Shown here one piece after another: positions 30,451-42,372 of a stretch of 64,000 nt of DNA (positions are counted from its first letter, which is position 1; every line of letters starts with the position of its first letter). The position numbers and the translations under genes were made by a program. A model generated the notes under the pieces. That model saw only the letters and a list, made by a program, of their open reading frames with translations. It made no database searches and was not told the DNA's origin. Origin of the DNA: Vreelandella sulfidaeris (lineage in GTDB: Bacteria; Pseudomonadota; Gammaproteobacteria; Pseudomonadales; Halomonadaceae); assembly GCA_007182875.1 (NCBI GenBank), contig AP019514.1:4030001-4094000 (forward strand), written 5' to 3'.

Positions 30451-31849
30451 GCGCCCGCCTTGAGCGCGGCCAACGCCTCACGCGCTCGCTGAGCGGCAGC
30501 CCGCACTTGGTTAGGTGCAGTGCCGCCAATGTGGTTACGCGCAGCCACCGAACCTTCCAGGGTCAATACGTCGAAAACATCCTGCTCAATGGTAGCGGAG
30601 AACTGCTTAAGTTCATCAAGGCTCATTTCGGAAAGGTCTTTTCCGGTTTTGAGGCCGTAGGCCACCGACTGACCGACTATTTCGTGAGCATCGCGGAAGG
30701 CGACACCTTTGCGTACCAGGTAGTCGGCCAAGTCGGTCGCAGTGGAAAAGCCACGCCGCGCGGCTTCATACATGCTGGCTTTCTTTGGCTCAATAGCAGG
30801 CACCATATCAGCGAAGGCTTTCAAGCAGTCGTGCACGGTATCCACCGTATCAAACAGCGGCTCCTTATCTTCCTGGTTGTCTTTGTTGTAGGCCAGTGGC
30901 TGGGACTTCATCAGCGTCAGCAGGGCCATTAAGTGGCCGTACACGCGGCCGGTTTTGCCGCGCACCAGTTCGGGCACATCAGGATTTTTCTTCTGCGGCA
31001 TGATCGACGAGCCGGTGCAGAAGCGGTCAGGTAAGTCGATAAAGTTGAACTGGGCACTGGTCCACAACACTAGCTCTTCGCTCATCCGCGATAGGTGCAT
31101 CAACAGGATGCTGGCAAAGCTGGTAAATTCAATCGCAAAGTCACGATCCGACACCGCATCCAGAGAATTCTCTGACGGTCGATCAAAGCCTAAAAGCTCC
31201 GCCGACACGTGGCGATCAATCGGGTAAGTGGTGCCAGCGAGGGCAGCCGCGCCCAGCGGCATTACATTAACGCGCTTGCGGCAATCCAGCAGGCGCTCGT
31301 GGTCCCGGGCCAACATCTCCTGCCAAGCCAACAGATGGTGGCCAAAGGTAACCGGTTGGGCGGTTTGTAAATGGGTAAAGCCCGGCATAATGGTTTCGGC
31401 TTCGCGATCAGCCAATTCGATCATGCCTTCGCGTAGTCGTTTTAACTCAACTTCAATAACGTCGATCTCATCGCGCATAAACAGTCGAATATCGGTGGCG
31501 ACTTGGTCATTACGCGAACGCCCTGTATGAAGTTTTTGCCGGTAATGCCGATTTTGTCGGTCAGCCTCGCTTCGATATTCATGTGCACATCTTCAAGCGG
31601 CACCGACCAATTAAACTCGCCGCGCTCGATCTCACCCTGAATTTCTGTCAGGCCTGTGATAATCGTATCGCGCTCGTCATCGGTCAGCACGCCCACCCGG
31701 GCCAGCATGGTGGCGTGGGCAATGGAGCCCTGGATGTCCTGGCGGGCCAGGCGCTGGTCGAAAGTAACAGACGCGGTAAAACGTGCGACAAAGGCATCGG
31801 TGGGCTCGCTAAAGCGACCGCCCCAAGACTGATTCGTAGCTTGGCTCAT
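30447..31849 (-). CDS. argH: Argininosuccinate lyase ArgH (frameshifted)
   Basis: Last step of arginine synthesis. Fumarase/aspartase superfamily; signature [16 protein letters not shown] holds the catalytic Ser loop; [14 protein letters not shown] holds the catalytic His. N-terminal [19 protein letters not shown] is typical. A missing A in an A-run near 31538 interrupts [14 protein letters not shown]. About 466 residues. First gene of the argH-lptM-lysA-dapF-DUF484-xerC-yigB run. Confidence 0.95.
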
Positions 31850-34692
31850 CGAAGGTATATCCTGCTGACAAAACAATGGAGTCGTGGCGGAAAGTGTACC
31901 AGAGTCGCCGGTCAGCAAGCAGTAAACACCGGGGAGATGCCAAAAATGCGCAGAGGGCGTCTAACGGCATGGGGCGGGCAAAGTAATAGCCCTGAAAATA
32001 GTCACAGTGACGCTGCTTAAGGTAGGCAAACTGCTCTGACGTCTCTATCCCTTCGATCAACACCTCTAGCCCCATTTTGCCCGCCATGGCAACCACGCCA
32101 TCGATAATAGCCGCGTCGTGGTGGTCAGTAATGACATCACGTACAAACGAACGGTCAATTTTGATTTTGTTGATAGGCAGGCGCTTTAAATAGCTCAGGC
32201 TAGAGAAACCAGTGCCAAAGTCATCTAAAGCAATATGAACCCCCAGCCCACGCAAATCCTGCAACGCTTGGATCGCCTGTTCGGCGCTATCCATCAACAC
32301 GCCCTCAGTAATTTCAAACTCCAGCAGCGCGGGCGCTAGGCCACTATCAGACAGCACCTCCTCAATAGAGGCGACAAAACCTGGCCGTTGAAACTGCATG
32401 GGAGAAATATTGACAGCCATGGTTATCGGGCCAATCCCCATGGCGTTGAGTTGCCGGGCATCCTGGCAGGCAGTGGCTAACACCCAATCACTGATAGGAA
32501 TAATCTGCCCGGTGTCCTCTGCAAGGCTAATGAAATTAGACGGCGGAATATTACCGCGCTCAGGGTGCTCCCAGCGGATCAGCGCCTCAACCCCCACCAC
32601 GCGACCACTCGGGGCATGGATCTGTGGCTGGTAATGAAGTTCAAACTGATGTTGTTCAATGGCTTGCTGTAGCGCGCTGCGTAAGTTGACGCGTTCGCTC
32701 ACCTTGCGATTTAAATCTTCGGTATACCAGTGATAGGTGTTGCGTCCGCGTCGTTTGGCCTTATACATCGCCAAATCCGCCTGTTGTATGAGCTGCTGGG
32801 GATCTTTCATGCTGCCATCGTTGCTGGCAATCCCGATACTCGCCGTGATGCGCAGCCCACTGCCGCGATACCAATAGGGCGGCGAAAGCCGCTGCAATAC
32901 GCGCTCTACCACCTGCACCGCATCTTTCTCATGGGCTAGATCCGGTAGCAGCACCACAAATTCGTCGCTGCCAAAGCGCAACACGGTATCACAAGGGCGC
33001 AGCTCCTTTCAAGACGCCTAGCGACCTCAACCAAGATAAAATCGCCCGCCCTCATGGCCGAGCGTATCGTTAATCGGTTTGAAATCGTCCAGATCAATAA
33101 ACAGTACCGCTATAAAGCGCTGATAACGACGCGCCAACGTACATCCTTGCTCCAAACATTGTCCAAGCATTGCCCGATTAGGCAGCCCGGTCAAGGCGTC
33201 GTGGTTGGCGTTATGAGTAAGCTGAGCCTGGTATTCGCGCTGCTCAGAGATATCATTTTGCACGCCGATAAAATGGGTCACTTGGCCGCTTTCATCGCGC
33301 ACAGGAGAAATATACAAATCGTTCCAAAAAACACTGCCATCCCGCCGATAATTACGGATAACGACGTGCACTTCACGCTGTTGGGCAATGCCTACCCGTA
33401 ATTGTTTGATGGTGGCGGGATCCGTGTCTTCGCCCTGCAAAAGCGACAATTGCGCCCTAGCGCTTCGCTGCGGGAGTAGCCGGTAATTCGCTCAAAGGCG
33501 GCATTGACGTAGACCATCGGCAGATCACTACGCTGGGTATCGACAACTACCAGCCCATTCGTACTCGACTCGACGCTACGCTCCAGCAACTTCAGTTGAT
33601 GCTCGGTCGCCTTACGCTCGCTTATATCGCGAAAGTAAACTGCAAGCCCCTCCGCCGAAGGGTAGGCATTTACTTCCAGCCACCCTCTAGCCGAGGGTTA
33701 AATGCTTCAAAATGGACTGATTTTTGTTGACTGACAGCACGCTGATACTCCTCATCAAAGCGGCTGCCTTTGACACCAGGAAAGCTTTGCCAAAGGCGCT
33801 GCCCCAGCAGTTCTCCTCCGCAGCGCTTCAAGATGCGTTCCGCTTCAGGATTAACGTAGGTGAAGCACCAGTCAGTATCTAACGTAAAGAAACCGTCGGT
33901 AATACTGTCTAGTGTAATGGTGAGTCGATGTGCCAGCTTGGTTAGCTTTTCGCGCAGCTGTTTTTGCTCAGTAATATCTTGCGTTGAGCCCTGCACCTGT
34001 GTGATTTGCCCTTGCTCATCGCGTACAGCCTTACCAATAACACGGACCCATATGTGCTTACCTTGGTAAGTAATCACCTCTAGTTCTTCGTCAAAACTTA
34101 CCCCCTGTTGGCAACAGGTATTAAAGACTTCCTGAATACGAGGCTGGGAGGAAGGCGCGTAAAACTCAATCGCTTGTTTAACAGTCGGTTGGAAACCGGC
34201 TGGCAAACCATGAATACGGCAAATTTCATCAGACCAATTAGGCAGCCCCACAGCCACATCGACATACCAGCCACCAATCAGCGCGGTTTCACCGACAATT
34301 TTAAATAACCGTTGGTTGCGCAGTAACTGCTCTTCATTGGCCTTACGGCGAGGTGGCCACCCGAGCGATCACATAGATCACTCCATTCTTAAATGAAGCA
34401 GTCACCTCTAGCCAGTGTTGCTTGCCAGTTGCACTAAGCGCACGCACTTCGAACGAAATAGCCTTATCGCCTTGGTGCATACAACGCAACGCCTGCTCGA
34501 TCACTGGATAATCGAGGGGTGCACGATAACGCCACAGGCCCGACCAATTAATTTTTCGGATGGATAGCCTAGCAGCGTTTCAAAGGCTGGATTGACTTGC
34601 AGAAGCGTGCCTTCAATGTCGATGCAACAGAACAAGTCCTGTGAGAGCAGGAAGAACTGATCAAGCCGACTATGAGGTAGCACTGAAGTCAT
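31809..34692 (-). CDS. PAS-PAS-PAS-LOV-GGDEF-EAL signalling protein (frameshifted)
   Basis: Cyclic-di-GMP enzyme with a long sensory part, about 950 residues. Three PAS domains lie at roughly 34340-34680, 33930-34310 and 33600-33920. A fourth PAS at 33240-33590 has the LOV flavin signature GRNCRFLQGEDTD (Cys codon 33446-33448), [18 protein letters not shown] and [10 protein letters not shown]. The GGDEF domain (32700-33215) has GSDEF in place of GGDEF; the EAL domain (31930-32690) keeps [22 protein letters not shown] and KIDRSFV. At least four indels split it. The last 40 codons overlap argH and probably reflect a further indel, so the stop is uncertain. Confidence 0.85.
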
Positions 34693-34828
34693 AGGGTTTC
34701 CTAAAAGGCGAAAAGACACGCAGCGTGAGAGCATAATTAACTTGGTTATTTTTACTGTGACGCTCGGTGCTTTATGATGACAAGTATCATAGTTTGACTC
34801 GCCGTGTCTGCGGTATAGGGAGAATAAC

Positions 34829-35773
34829 GTGCTATCTATCACCAAACTGCGCATTGCTACGCGTAAAAGCCAACTGGCCATGTGGCAGGCTGAGTACGTT
34901 CGCGACCGCCTAATGGCGGAGCACAGCGGCCTTGAAGTCGAGCTTGTGGCACTTTCTACCAAGGGTGACAAAATTCTGGACACGCCGCTATCAAAAATTG
35001 GTGGCAAGGGGCTGTTTGTAAAAGAGCTGGAAGACGCCATGCTGGATGGCCGCGCCGATATTGCCGTCCACTCCATGAAGGATGTGCCGATGCACTTTCC
35101 TGAAGGATTGGGGTTGTCCGTTATTTTAGAGGGCGCCGACCCAACTGATGCTTTCGTGTCTAATCACTACGCTAGCATCGATGAGCTTCCGGAAGGGGCG
35201 CGTATTGGCACAGCAAGCCCACGCCGTGGCCTGCAAATTCGCGAAGCTCGCCCCGATCTGCAAATTCTTAATCTGCGCGGCAACGTACAAACGCGGTTAG
35301 GCAAATTAGACGCCGGCGAATTTGACGCTATTATTCTGGCCACTTCCGGCCTTAAGCGGTTGGGCTTGGATGAGCGGATTGCCCAGGCGCTACCGCCGGA
35401 AGTGTGTTTGCCCGCCTGTGGACAAGGCGCGCTAGGTATTGAGTGCCGCCTGCACGATCCTGAGCTTATTGCGCTTTTGGCCCCGCTTGATGACGCCGAT
35501 ACGGCCACGCGTGTGCGCGCCGAACGGGCCATGAACACGCGATTAGAGGGCGGCTGCCAAGTACCCATTGCGGGCTATGCGGTGCTGGATAGTAACAATG
35601 AAACTCTATGGTTACGTGGCTTAGTCGGCAATCCAGAAGGTACCGAAGTGCTGCGCGCTGAAGGCCGCGGCTCAATGCATGAGCCAGAAGCGTTGGGCAT
35701 TCGCATTGCCGAAGAGCTACTCGACCAGGGTGCTGGGGATATTTTAGCTGAGGTTTACGGCCGCGAAATATGA
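34829..35773 (+). CDS. hemC: Porphobilinogen deaminase HemC
   Basis: Polymerises four porphobilinogen into hydroxymethylbilane. 314 residues, intact. [15 protein letters not shown], the catalytic Asp in [20 protein letters not shown], and Cys243 in [11 protein letters not shown], which carries the dipyrromethane cofactor. Start is GTG with AGGGAG 7 nt upstream. First of hemCDXY; divergent from the LOV protein with a 136-nt gap. Confidence 0.95.
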   Translation: MLSITKLRIATRKSQLAMWQAEYVRDRLMAEHSGLEVELVALSTKGDKILDTPLSKIGGKGLFVKELEDAMLDGRADIAVHSMKDVPMHFPEGLGLSVILEGADPTDAFVSNHYASIDELPEGARIGTASPRRGLQIREARPDLQILNLRGNVQTRLGKLDAGEFDAIILATSGLKRLGLDERIAQALPPEVCLPACGQGALGIECRLHDPELIALLAPLDDADTATRVRAERAMNTRLEGGCQVPIAGYAVLDSNNETLWLRGLVGNPEGTEVLRAEGRGSMHEPEALGIRIAEELLDQGAGDILAEVYGREI

Positions 35774-36548
35774 GCCAACCGGTACTGATCTGCCGCCCAG
35801 GTGAACGCGGCGATGCACTAGCCGCTGCGCTAAGCGAGCGAGGCGAGAGCGTTGAATCACTCAATGTGATGCAGCTCGAAGCCTTGCCTGAAGATCCGGT
35901 TACGCGGCGTATTTGGCTAGATATTGATCAGTACCATAAGATAATAGTCATTAGCCCCTTCGCCGCCTTATGTTTAAGCGAGGCGTTGGACCGTTTCTGG
36001 CCCCAGCTACCAGTGGATATTGACTATTACAGCGTCGGCAGTGCCACCGCGAGTACGCTTTATAACCAGCTGGGCGTCCGTGTGCATGTGCCTTCGCCCA
36101 CGGCGGGCGAAGATACCAGTGAAGCACTACTGGCGCTCGCATCGCTGCAGCAACTGAACCATCAGCGTGTTTTATTAGTAGCGGGAGAAGGTGGTCGCCC
36201 ACTGCTCGCCGAAACGCTTGCCGAGCGGGGGCAGAGGTGACACGTATTGCCGTGTACCGGCGCAGGTATCAACCCCTTGCCCCTGCTTTGCAGGCGCGCC
36301 TTTGCTCAGGGAATTACCGGGCGTTGATCGTCACCAGCAGCGAACTACTGGAACATCTGGCAAAATGGTGCAATCAGGCGGCTTTGAACCAACCGCTAAT
36401 CGTTTCCAGTCGCCGTTTGGCTACACTGGCTGGCATACTGGGGTTTTGTGACCTCAAGGTGGCGTCGGGAGCAACGCCAGCTGCGTTGATAGCGGCGTTG
36501 GAGACCTGCGACCCACAGGATGCCGATGTCGATCAAGGAACTTACTAA
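35770..36548 (+). CDS. hemD: Uroporphyrinogen-III synthase HemD (frameshifted)
   Basis: Closes and inverts ring D to give uroporphyrinogen III. Diverged family, recognised by [54 protein letters not shown] and [17 protein letters not shown] missing G near 36230 separates the halves. Overlaps hemC by 4 nt. About 259 residues. Confidence 0.88.
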
Positions 36549-36561
36549 AGGCTAGCGACAG

Positions 36562-38103
36562 ATGAGCAAACAAGTAAACGATCAGGACGATGTACAACCG
36601 ACGTCCGCCGATGCCTCTCAAGGTGTCCCTAATACGACCGACAAGGCAGCTTCCAAAACTGACGCGCCTGAGCCCAGTACGCCGACCTCACCACCGAGCT
36701 CAACGACGGCTGCGCAAAACAGTGCGAAAAATAACCGTTCGCGACGTCGTGGAAAGGGCTCGCCCACTGCGAGTTCAGCAGCGGCTACCAGCACGACCAA
36801 GCCAGTCGATACGACGTCTAGCAGCGCGAGCGAACCTGGCAAGCCTAAAGAGAGTGCCAGCAGCACGGCTTCACCTTCACCGAGCGCAGCTCAACCAAGC
36901 CCTTCTTCTTCAAGTGGGTCCACATCTAGCTCGCCCTCTTCAAGCGCCTCATCGTCAAAGCCGACCAGTGACAAAACATCGGCTGGCACCACGCCGCCCA
37001 ACGGTAACAAAGGCAGCGGCTCCAACCAGAGCGGTGGTGGCAAAAACGGTGGCGGTAAAAGCAATGGCGGCAAAGTGGCGGCCTCGCGCTTGCACTGGTA
37101 ATCATCCTGGCGATTGCCTTGGCGTTTGTCGCTTGGCAAGGCTGGCAGCGCTTTGAGAACCAGCAACAGCGCCTCGACGAAGTAGCGCAGCAGGCTGAAG
37201 ACAGCGCCTCGCAGCAAACGGTTAATGACCTAGAGTCACGCCTGGATAGCGGCGAAGCCGAGCGCGATGAAGCACTGCAGAGCGCGCTGAGTGATTTGCG
37301 CAGCGAATTTGAAAGTTACCGTAGCAATGTCGATGAAACCTTGGGGCAAGTGCTAGATCAGCTCTCTCAAGAGCAGGACACCGACGAGCGCGAATGGCTG
37401 CATGCCGAAGCCGCTTACCTGCTACGGTTAGCCAATCAGCGCCTGCAGTTTGAAGGCGATGTTGAAGGTGCGGCCGCACTTCTGCGCACTGCCGATGCCC
37501 GCCTGGCCGATGCTGACAACCCTGCGTTGACCCCCCGTACGCGAAGCGATTGCCAATGAGTTAGCAGCGCTTGATGCTGTGGCCCAGGTTGACCGTACAG
37601 GGCTTTACTTAGCATTGAATGCTCAGCAAGAGCGTATTTCAGAACTTCGTCTCTCACAAGAAATCGAAGAGCACGCAGTTACCTCTGGTATAGAAGAGCC
37701 GCCTACCGGTACCTTCCAGCGCCAGTTGGCGCGCTTCGGTGAGGAGCTCAAAGACTTGGTGGTGGTGCGCCATCACGACGAAGCCCTGGAAGCATTGATT
37801 ACCCCGGAGCAAGAATCTTACCTACGCCAAAGCCTGCGCTTAGTGCTGGAACAGTCGCAACTGGCACTGCTGAATGAAGAGCCAGAGCTGTACGAGGCGA
37901 GCATTGACCAAGCACTACAGTTACTGAACGACTACTACGACACCTCTCGCGAAGAGACACAAAGCGTTATCACGCGCCTTCAAGAACTACAGCAAGCCCA
38001 GGTAAAACCGGAACTGCCGGATATCAGCGGTTCTCAGCAGGAACTCGCTCGCTTTATTGAAAATCGCCATGAGACGCGCGACCAAAGCGGAGGTGATGCA
38101 TGA
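36562..38103 (+). CDS. hemX: HemX-like membrane protein (frameshifted)
   Basis: Inner-membrane protein of the HemX family found after hemD; biochemical role unclear (an old label is uroporphyrinogen C-methyltransferase, but it lacks that domain). The first 170 residues are a cytoplasmic low-complexity tail rich in Ser, Thr, Pro and then Gly/Asn/Lys. One transmembrane helix follows (ALALVIILAIALAFVAW, about 37085-37135), then a periplasmic coiled-coil and helical domain. Indels near 37080 and 37535 break it. Confidence 0.85.
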
Positions 38104-39375
38104 GAAAGCTCGTTCTCCTCATCGTCGCCGGGCTTGCCGTTAGAGCCCTGTTTGGGCACCTGATGATGTCGGTGCCCGGCTATTGGCTGATCCGTGTAGG
38201 TGACACTTCCGTCCAAACCTCGTTTTGGTTTGGCCTGGTGCTGCTGTTTGCTGCGTTTATCGTGCTGCACTTTGTGCTGCGCCTACTCAGCGGCATTATT
38301 CGTCCTATGGGGCGCTTTCGTAGCTGGAACAGTCGTGCGCGTAACCGGCGCGCCATGCAGCGCACTCAGCGTGGCTTGTTAGCGTTGACGGAAGGGCGTT
38401 GGAAAAAGCCGAAAAAACCTTGGTTAACGCTGCTGATGATTCCAGTACACCGCTGGTCAACTACCTCTCGGCAGCACTGGCCGCTCACTACCAAGGCCAT
38501 CATGAGAAATCCCAAGAACATCTCAACCAAGCGCAGCTCACCACCGATGGCGCCGATACGGCCGTTGGCCTGATGCAAGCGCAAATGATGATTGAGCGTC
38601 AACAGCCGGAAGAAGCCCTAGCGATTCTTAACCGCCTGGATAAAAAACTCTCAAACCACCCGCAAGTGCTCAAGCTACTCAAGCAAGTGCATTTAAGTGT
38701 TAACGACTGGGAAGAGCCTGCGGCGCTTAATTCCCCGGTTGGCGGCGCAAAAGCTAATCACGCAGCAAGAACGCGAGCAGTTGGAGTTTAAAGCCTACCG
38801 CGAGCTAATCGTGTTTGAAGCCCAAAACCCCACCAACATTGAGCGGGTGCGTGGGCTGTGGGCAGATATGCCCGACTACTTGCGTGGCAATACCGAATTG
38901 ATCGTGCTTTACAGCGAAGGGCTGATTCAAGCCAACGAAGAGCCGATTGCCGAGCGACTGCTCAACCACTCGCTGGACCACCACTGGGACGCACGCTTGG
39001 TGAAACGCTATGGCTTGCTAAATGTGGACGCAGGCCGCCAACTGGCGAAAGCCGAGAAGTGGTTACAGGAGCGACCCAACGACCCTGAGCTGCTACTGGC
39101 ATGCGGTCGTCTCTCGTTGCGAACCGGCCAGTGGGAAAAAGCCCAAGAGTATTTTGAAGCTAGCCAGCGTCAACGCCCCAGTGGGGTAGTCTGTGCTGAA
39201 CTTGCCCGTCTTTATGCAAGCCTTGGCGAGCACAACAAAAGTCAGCTTTATTACCGCCACAGCGTAGAAATGCTGGCCAAGTCGCTACCTTCGCTGCCCC
39301 AACCAAGCGATGCCAGCGATAGTCAGAAGCCGGACGGCAAAACGGGTAAAACGCTCAAAAACGCGCTTAAGATAA
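38100..39375 (+). CDS. hemY: HemY-like TPR membrane protein (frameshifted)
   Basis: Inner-membrane protein with TPR repeats linked to haem synthesis in proteobacteria; exact role unsettled. Two N-terminal helices (KLVLLIVAGLAVRALFG and SFWFGLVLLFAAFIVLHFVL), then GRFRSWNSRARNRRAMQRTQ. TPR units follow, e.g. ALLAC-type GRLSLRTGQWEKAQEYFEAS. Breaks near 38400 and 38720. The open frame runs through the terminator into the mscL antisense region; a further indel near 39340 would let it stop at 39370 or 39375. Overlaps hemX by 4 nt. Confidence 0.85.
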
Positions 39376-39410
39376 CTGATCAAGAACTCTGCAAGCGTAG
39401 GAGACTGCGC

Positions 39411-39436
39411 AAAAGGTGCCTATACAGGCACCTTTT
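39411..39436. terminator. Bidirectional terminator between hemY and mscL
   Basis: AAAAGGTGCC-TATACA-GGCACCTTTT, with A and T runs on both flanks. It serves the convergent hemCDXY and mscL transcripts. Confidence 0.85.
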
Positions 39437-39448
39437 GCTTATTGGTCA

Positions 39449-39975
39449 TTACTTGGCGAGTGGGGTTTCAGGCGGTTCTGTAGAGCGCTTTTCTACTGAT
39501 GCGTTAGTCACTGCTTGAGATGGTAAGGCCGCAGTACAATGGCCACACCGTGTGGCTTTGATCGGCACGACCATTAAACAATACGGGCAAGGCTGCTCAG
39601 TAGGACTTGCTGGCGCCACCGCTTCTTCCCGCTTTAATCGGTTGATGGTGCGCACCAACAGGAACACCACAAACGCGACAATCGTAAAGCTGACAACTGC
39701 ATTGATAAAAGGCCCACATTAAGCGTTACCGCCCCTGCCGCTTGGGCATCCGCCAGCGTTGCATAAGGCCCAGCCACCGCGCCTTGGCGCAACACCAAAA
39801 ACAAATTTGAAAAATCGACCCCGCCTACCAGCAGCCCAATTAGCGGATTCATTACATCCGCCACTAGGCTTTTTACAATGAGCGTGAAGGCTCCACCAAT
39901 AATGATTCCCACCGCCATATCTACGACATTGCCTTTGACTGCGAACTCACGAAATTCCTGGAAAAACTTTGCCAT
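39449..39975 (-). CDS. mscL: Large-conductance mechanosensitive channel MscL with Cys-rich tail (frameshifted)
   Basis: Pentameric channel that releases solutes during sudden dilution, important for a halophile. [20 protein letters not shown] is the N-terminal amphipathic helix and TM1. A missing base near 39713 hides the start of TM2 ([19 protein letters not shown]). The cytoplasmic tail after KREEA carries [18 protein letters not shown], a CxxC...CxxC zinc-ribbon-like motif absent from E. coli MscL. ATG 39975 chosen; a TTG lies two codons upstream. Confidence 0.9.
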
Positions 39976-40075
39976 TTTCAAACGTCCTAACGTTTCATTT
40001 TAGCCGACACCCAGAGCCACTTTATTCAATTAAGAGCATGAGTGACAGCGCGTTAGTCGGCAAGTAAGTGGAAAC

Positions 40076-40100
40076 AAAAAGCCCAAGCGTCGGCCTGGGC
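40076..40100 (-). terminator. Terminator after pobA
   Basis: GCCCAGGC-CGAC-GCTTGGGC (one G-U pair) on the minus strand followed by TTTTTGTTT, 31 nt past the pobA stop. Confidence 0.75.
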
Positions 40101-40131
40101 AAGGGGGAGGATAAATGGGGAAGGTTAGTCA

Positions 40132-41349
<1,218 letters not shown>

Positions 41350-41463
41350 TTATGACTTGTATTTTTCAATGAAACACGCCGCATAATAAGGCATGATCTA
41401 GATCAATTATTGGACATTTAGCGGCTTATCACTCAACCTTAGTCGTATAGGGAGATATAGGCG

Positions 41464-42369
41464 ATGCCAGCCTCGTCGACAACGTCCGTTCCGGTATTTA
41501 AGCTCTATGGCGAGACGCAGCATTGGCCCACGCCCGACTTGCTCCACTGCGAATCTATCGCCGAACGCAGCCAGTTACATGACTGGCGCATCCGCCCGCA
41601 TCGCCACGCCGATCTAGTGCATATTCTGTTTATTGCTCAAGGTAGCGTTGAGTTAGAGCTGGAGGGAACGAGCCACCAGCTTCAGAGCGCCAGCGCTATC
41701 GTTGTGCCCGCGATGACTATTCATGGCTTTATCTTTTCACCCAATGTGCAGGGGTACATTATTACCCTGGCCAAACCGCTGGCCGACCATTTACATGGGC
41801 TAATAGGTGAAAACAGTACGCTAAAAAAAGCCGACTTCTACCCGCTGCTACAGGCCAACCGGGCTGAGCGCATTGCCACCCTGGTAACTCAGATCGACCA
41901 GGAGTATCGCCAACCGGCTCCCGGACGGAACAGCCTACTCGAAGCACTTATTCAAGCCTTGGTGGTCGAGCTATCGCGCCTTTGTGCTTATACCGGCAGC
42001 ACGGCAAAGCGCTACTGCCCTCGCCAAAGCAACAAAGGGCTGCAGCATTTAGAGCACTATCAAGCGCTGATTGAAACGCACTATCGCGAGCAGCCGAGTA
42101 TTGAACGGTTAGCCGAACAGGTAGGGGTGAGTAGTGCACACTTGAATATGTTATGCCGTCAGTTGGCCGGGCGTAGCGCTCTTCAGTTGCTACATGAACG
42201 CCTGCTGCTGGAAGCCAAGCGCCAGCTCACCTATACCAATATGACCATTGGCCAAGTCTCTGACAGCTTAGGCTTCTCTGAACCGGCTTACTTCACGCGC
42301 TTTTTTAAACGTAATACAACGTTTTCCCCTCGCGACTTTCGGGTTCGTCAGTCGCAAGAGCATTCATAA
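41464..42369 (+). CDS. pobR: AraC-family activator PobR
   Basis: 301 residues, intact. N-terminal cupin-like effector domain (RPHRHADLVHILFIAQGSVE) and C-terminal double helix-turn-helix (SIERLAEQVGVSSAHLNMLC and MTIGQVSDSLGFSEPAYFTR). The divergent position to pobA with a 147-nt gap indicates p-hydroxybenzoate-responsive control of pobA. AraC-type PobR is one of two known PobR kinds. Confidence 0.9.
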   Translation: MPASSTTSVPVFKLYGETQHWPTPDLLHCESIAERSQLHDWRIRPHRHADLVHILFIAQGSVELELEGTSHQLQSASAIVVPAMTIHGFIFSPNVQGYIITLAKPLADHLHGLIGENSTLKKADFYPLLQANRAERIATLVTQIDQEYRQPAPGRNSLLEALIQALVVELSRLCAYTGSTAKRYCPRQSNKGLQHLEHYQALIETHYREQPSIERLAEQVGVSSAHLNMLCRQLAGRSALQLLHERLLLEAKRQLTYTNMTIGQVSDSLGFSEPAYFTRFFKRNTTFSPRDFRVRQSQEHS

Positions 42370-42372
42370 CGT

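Noticed and set aside
39376-39518. Extension of the hemY open frame past the terminator
   Set aside because: It reads through a strong hairpin and antisense to the mscL 3' end; an undetected indel near 39340 is simpler.
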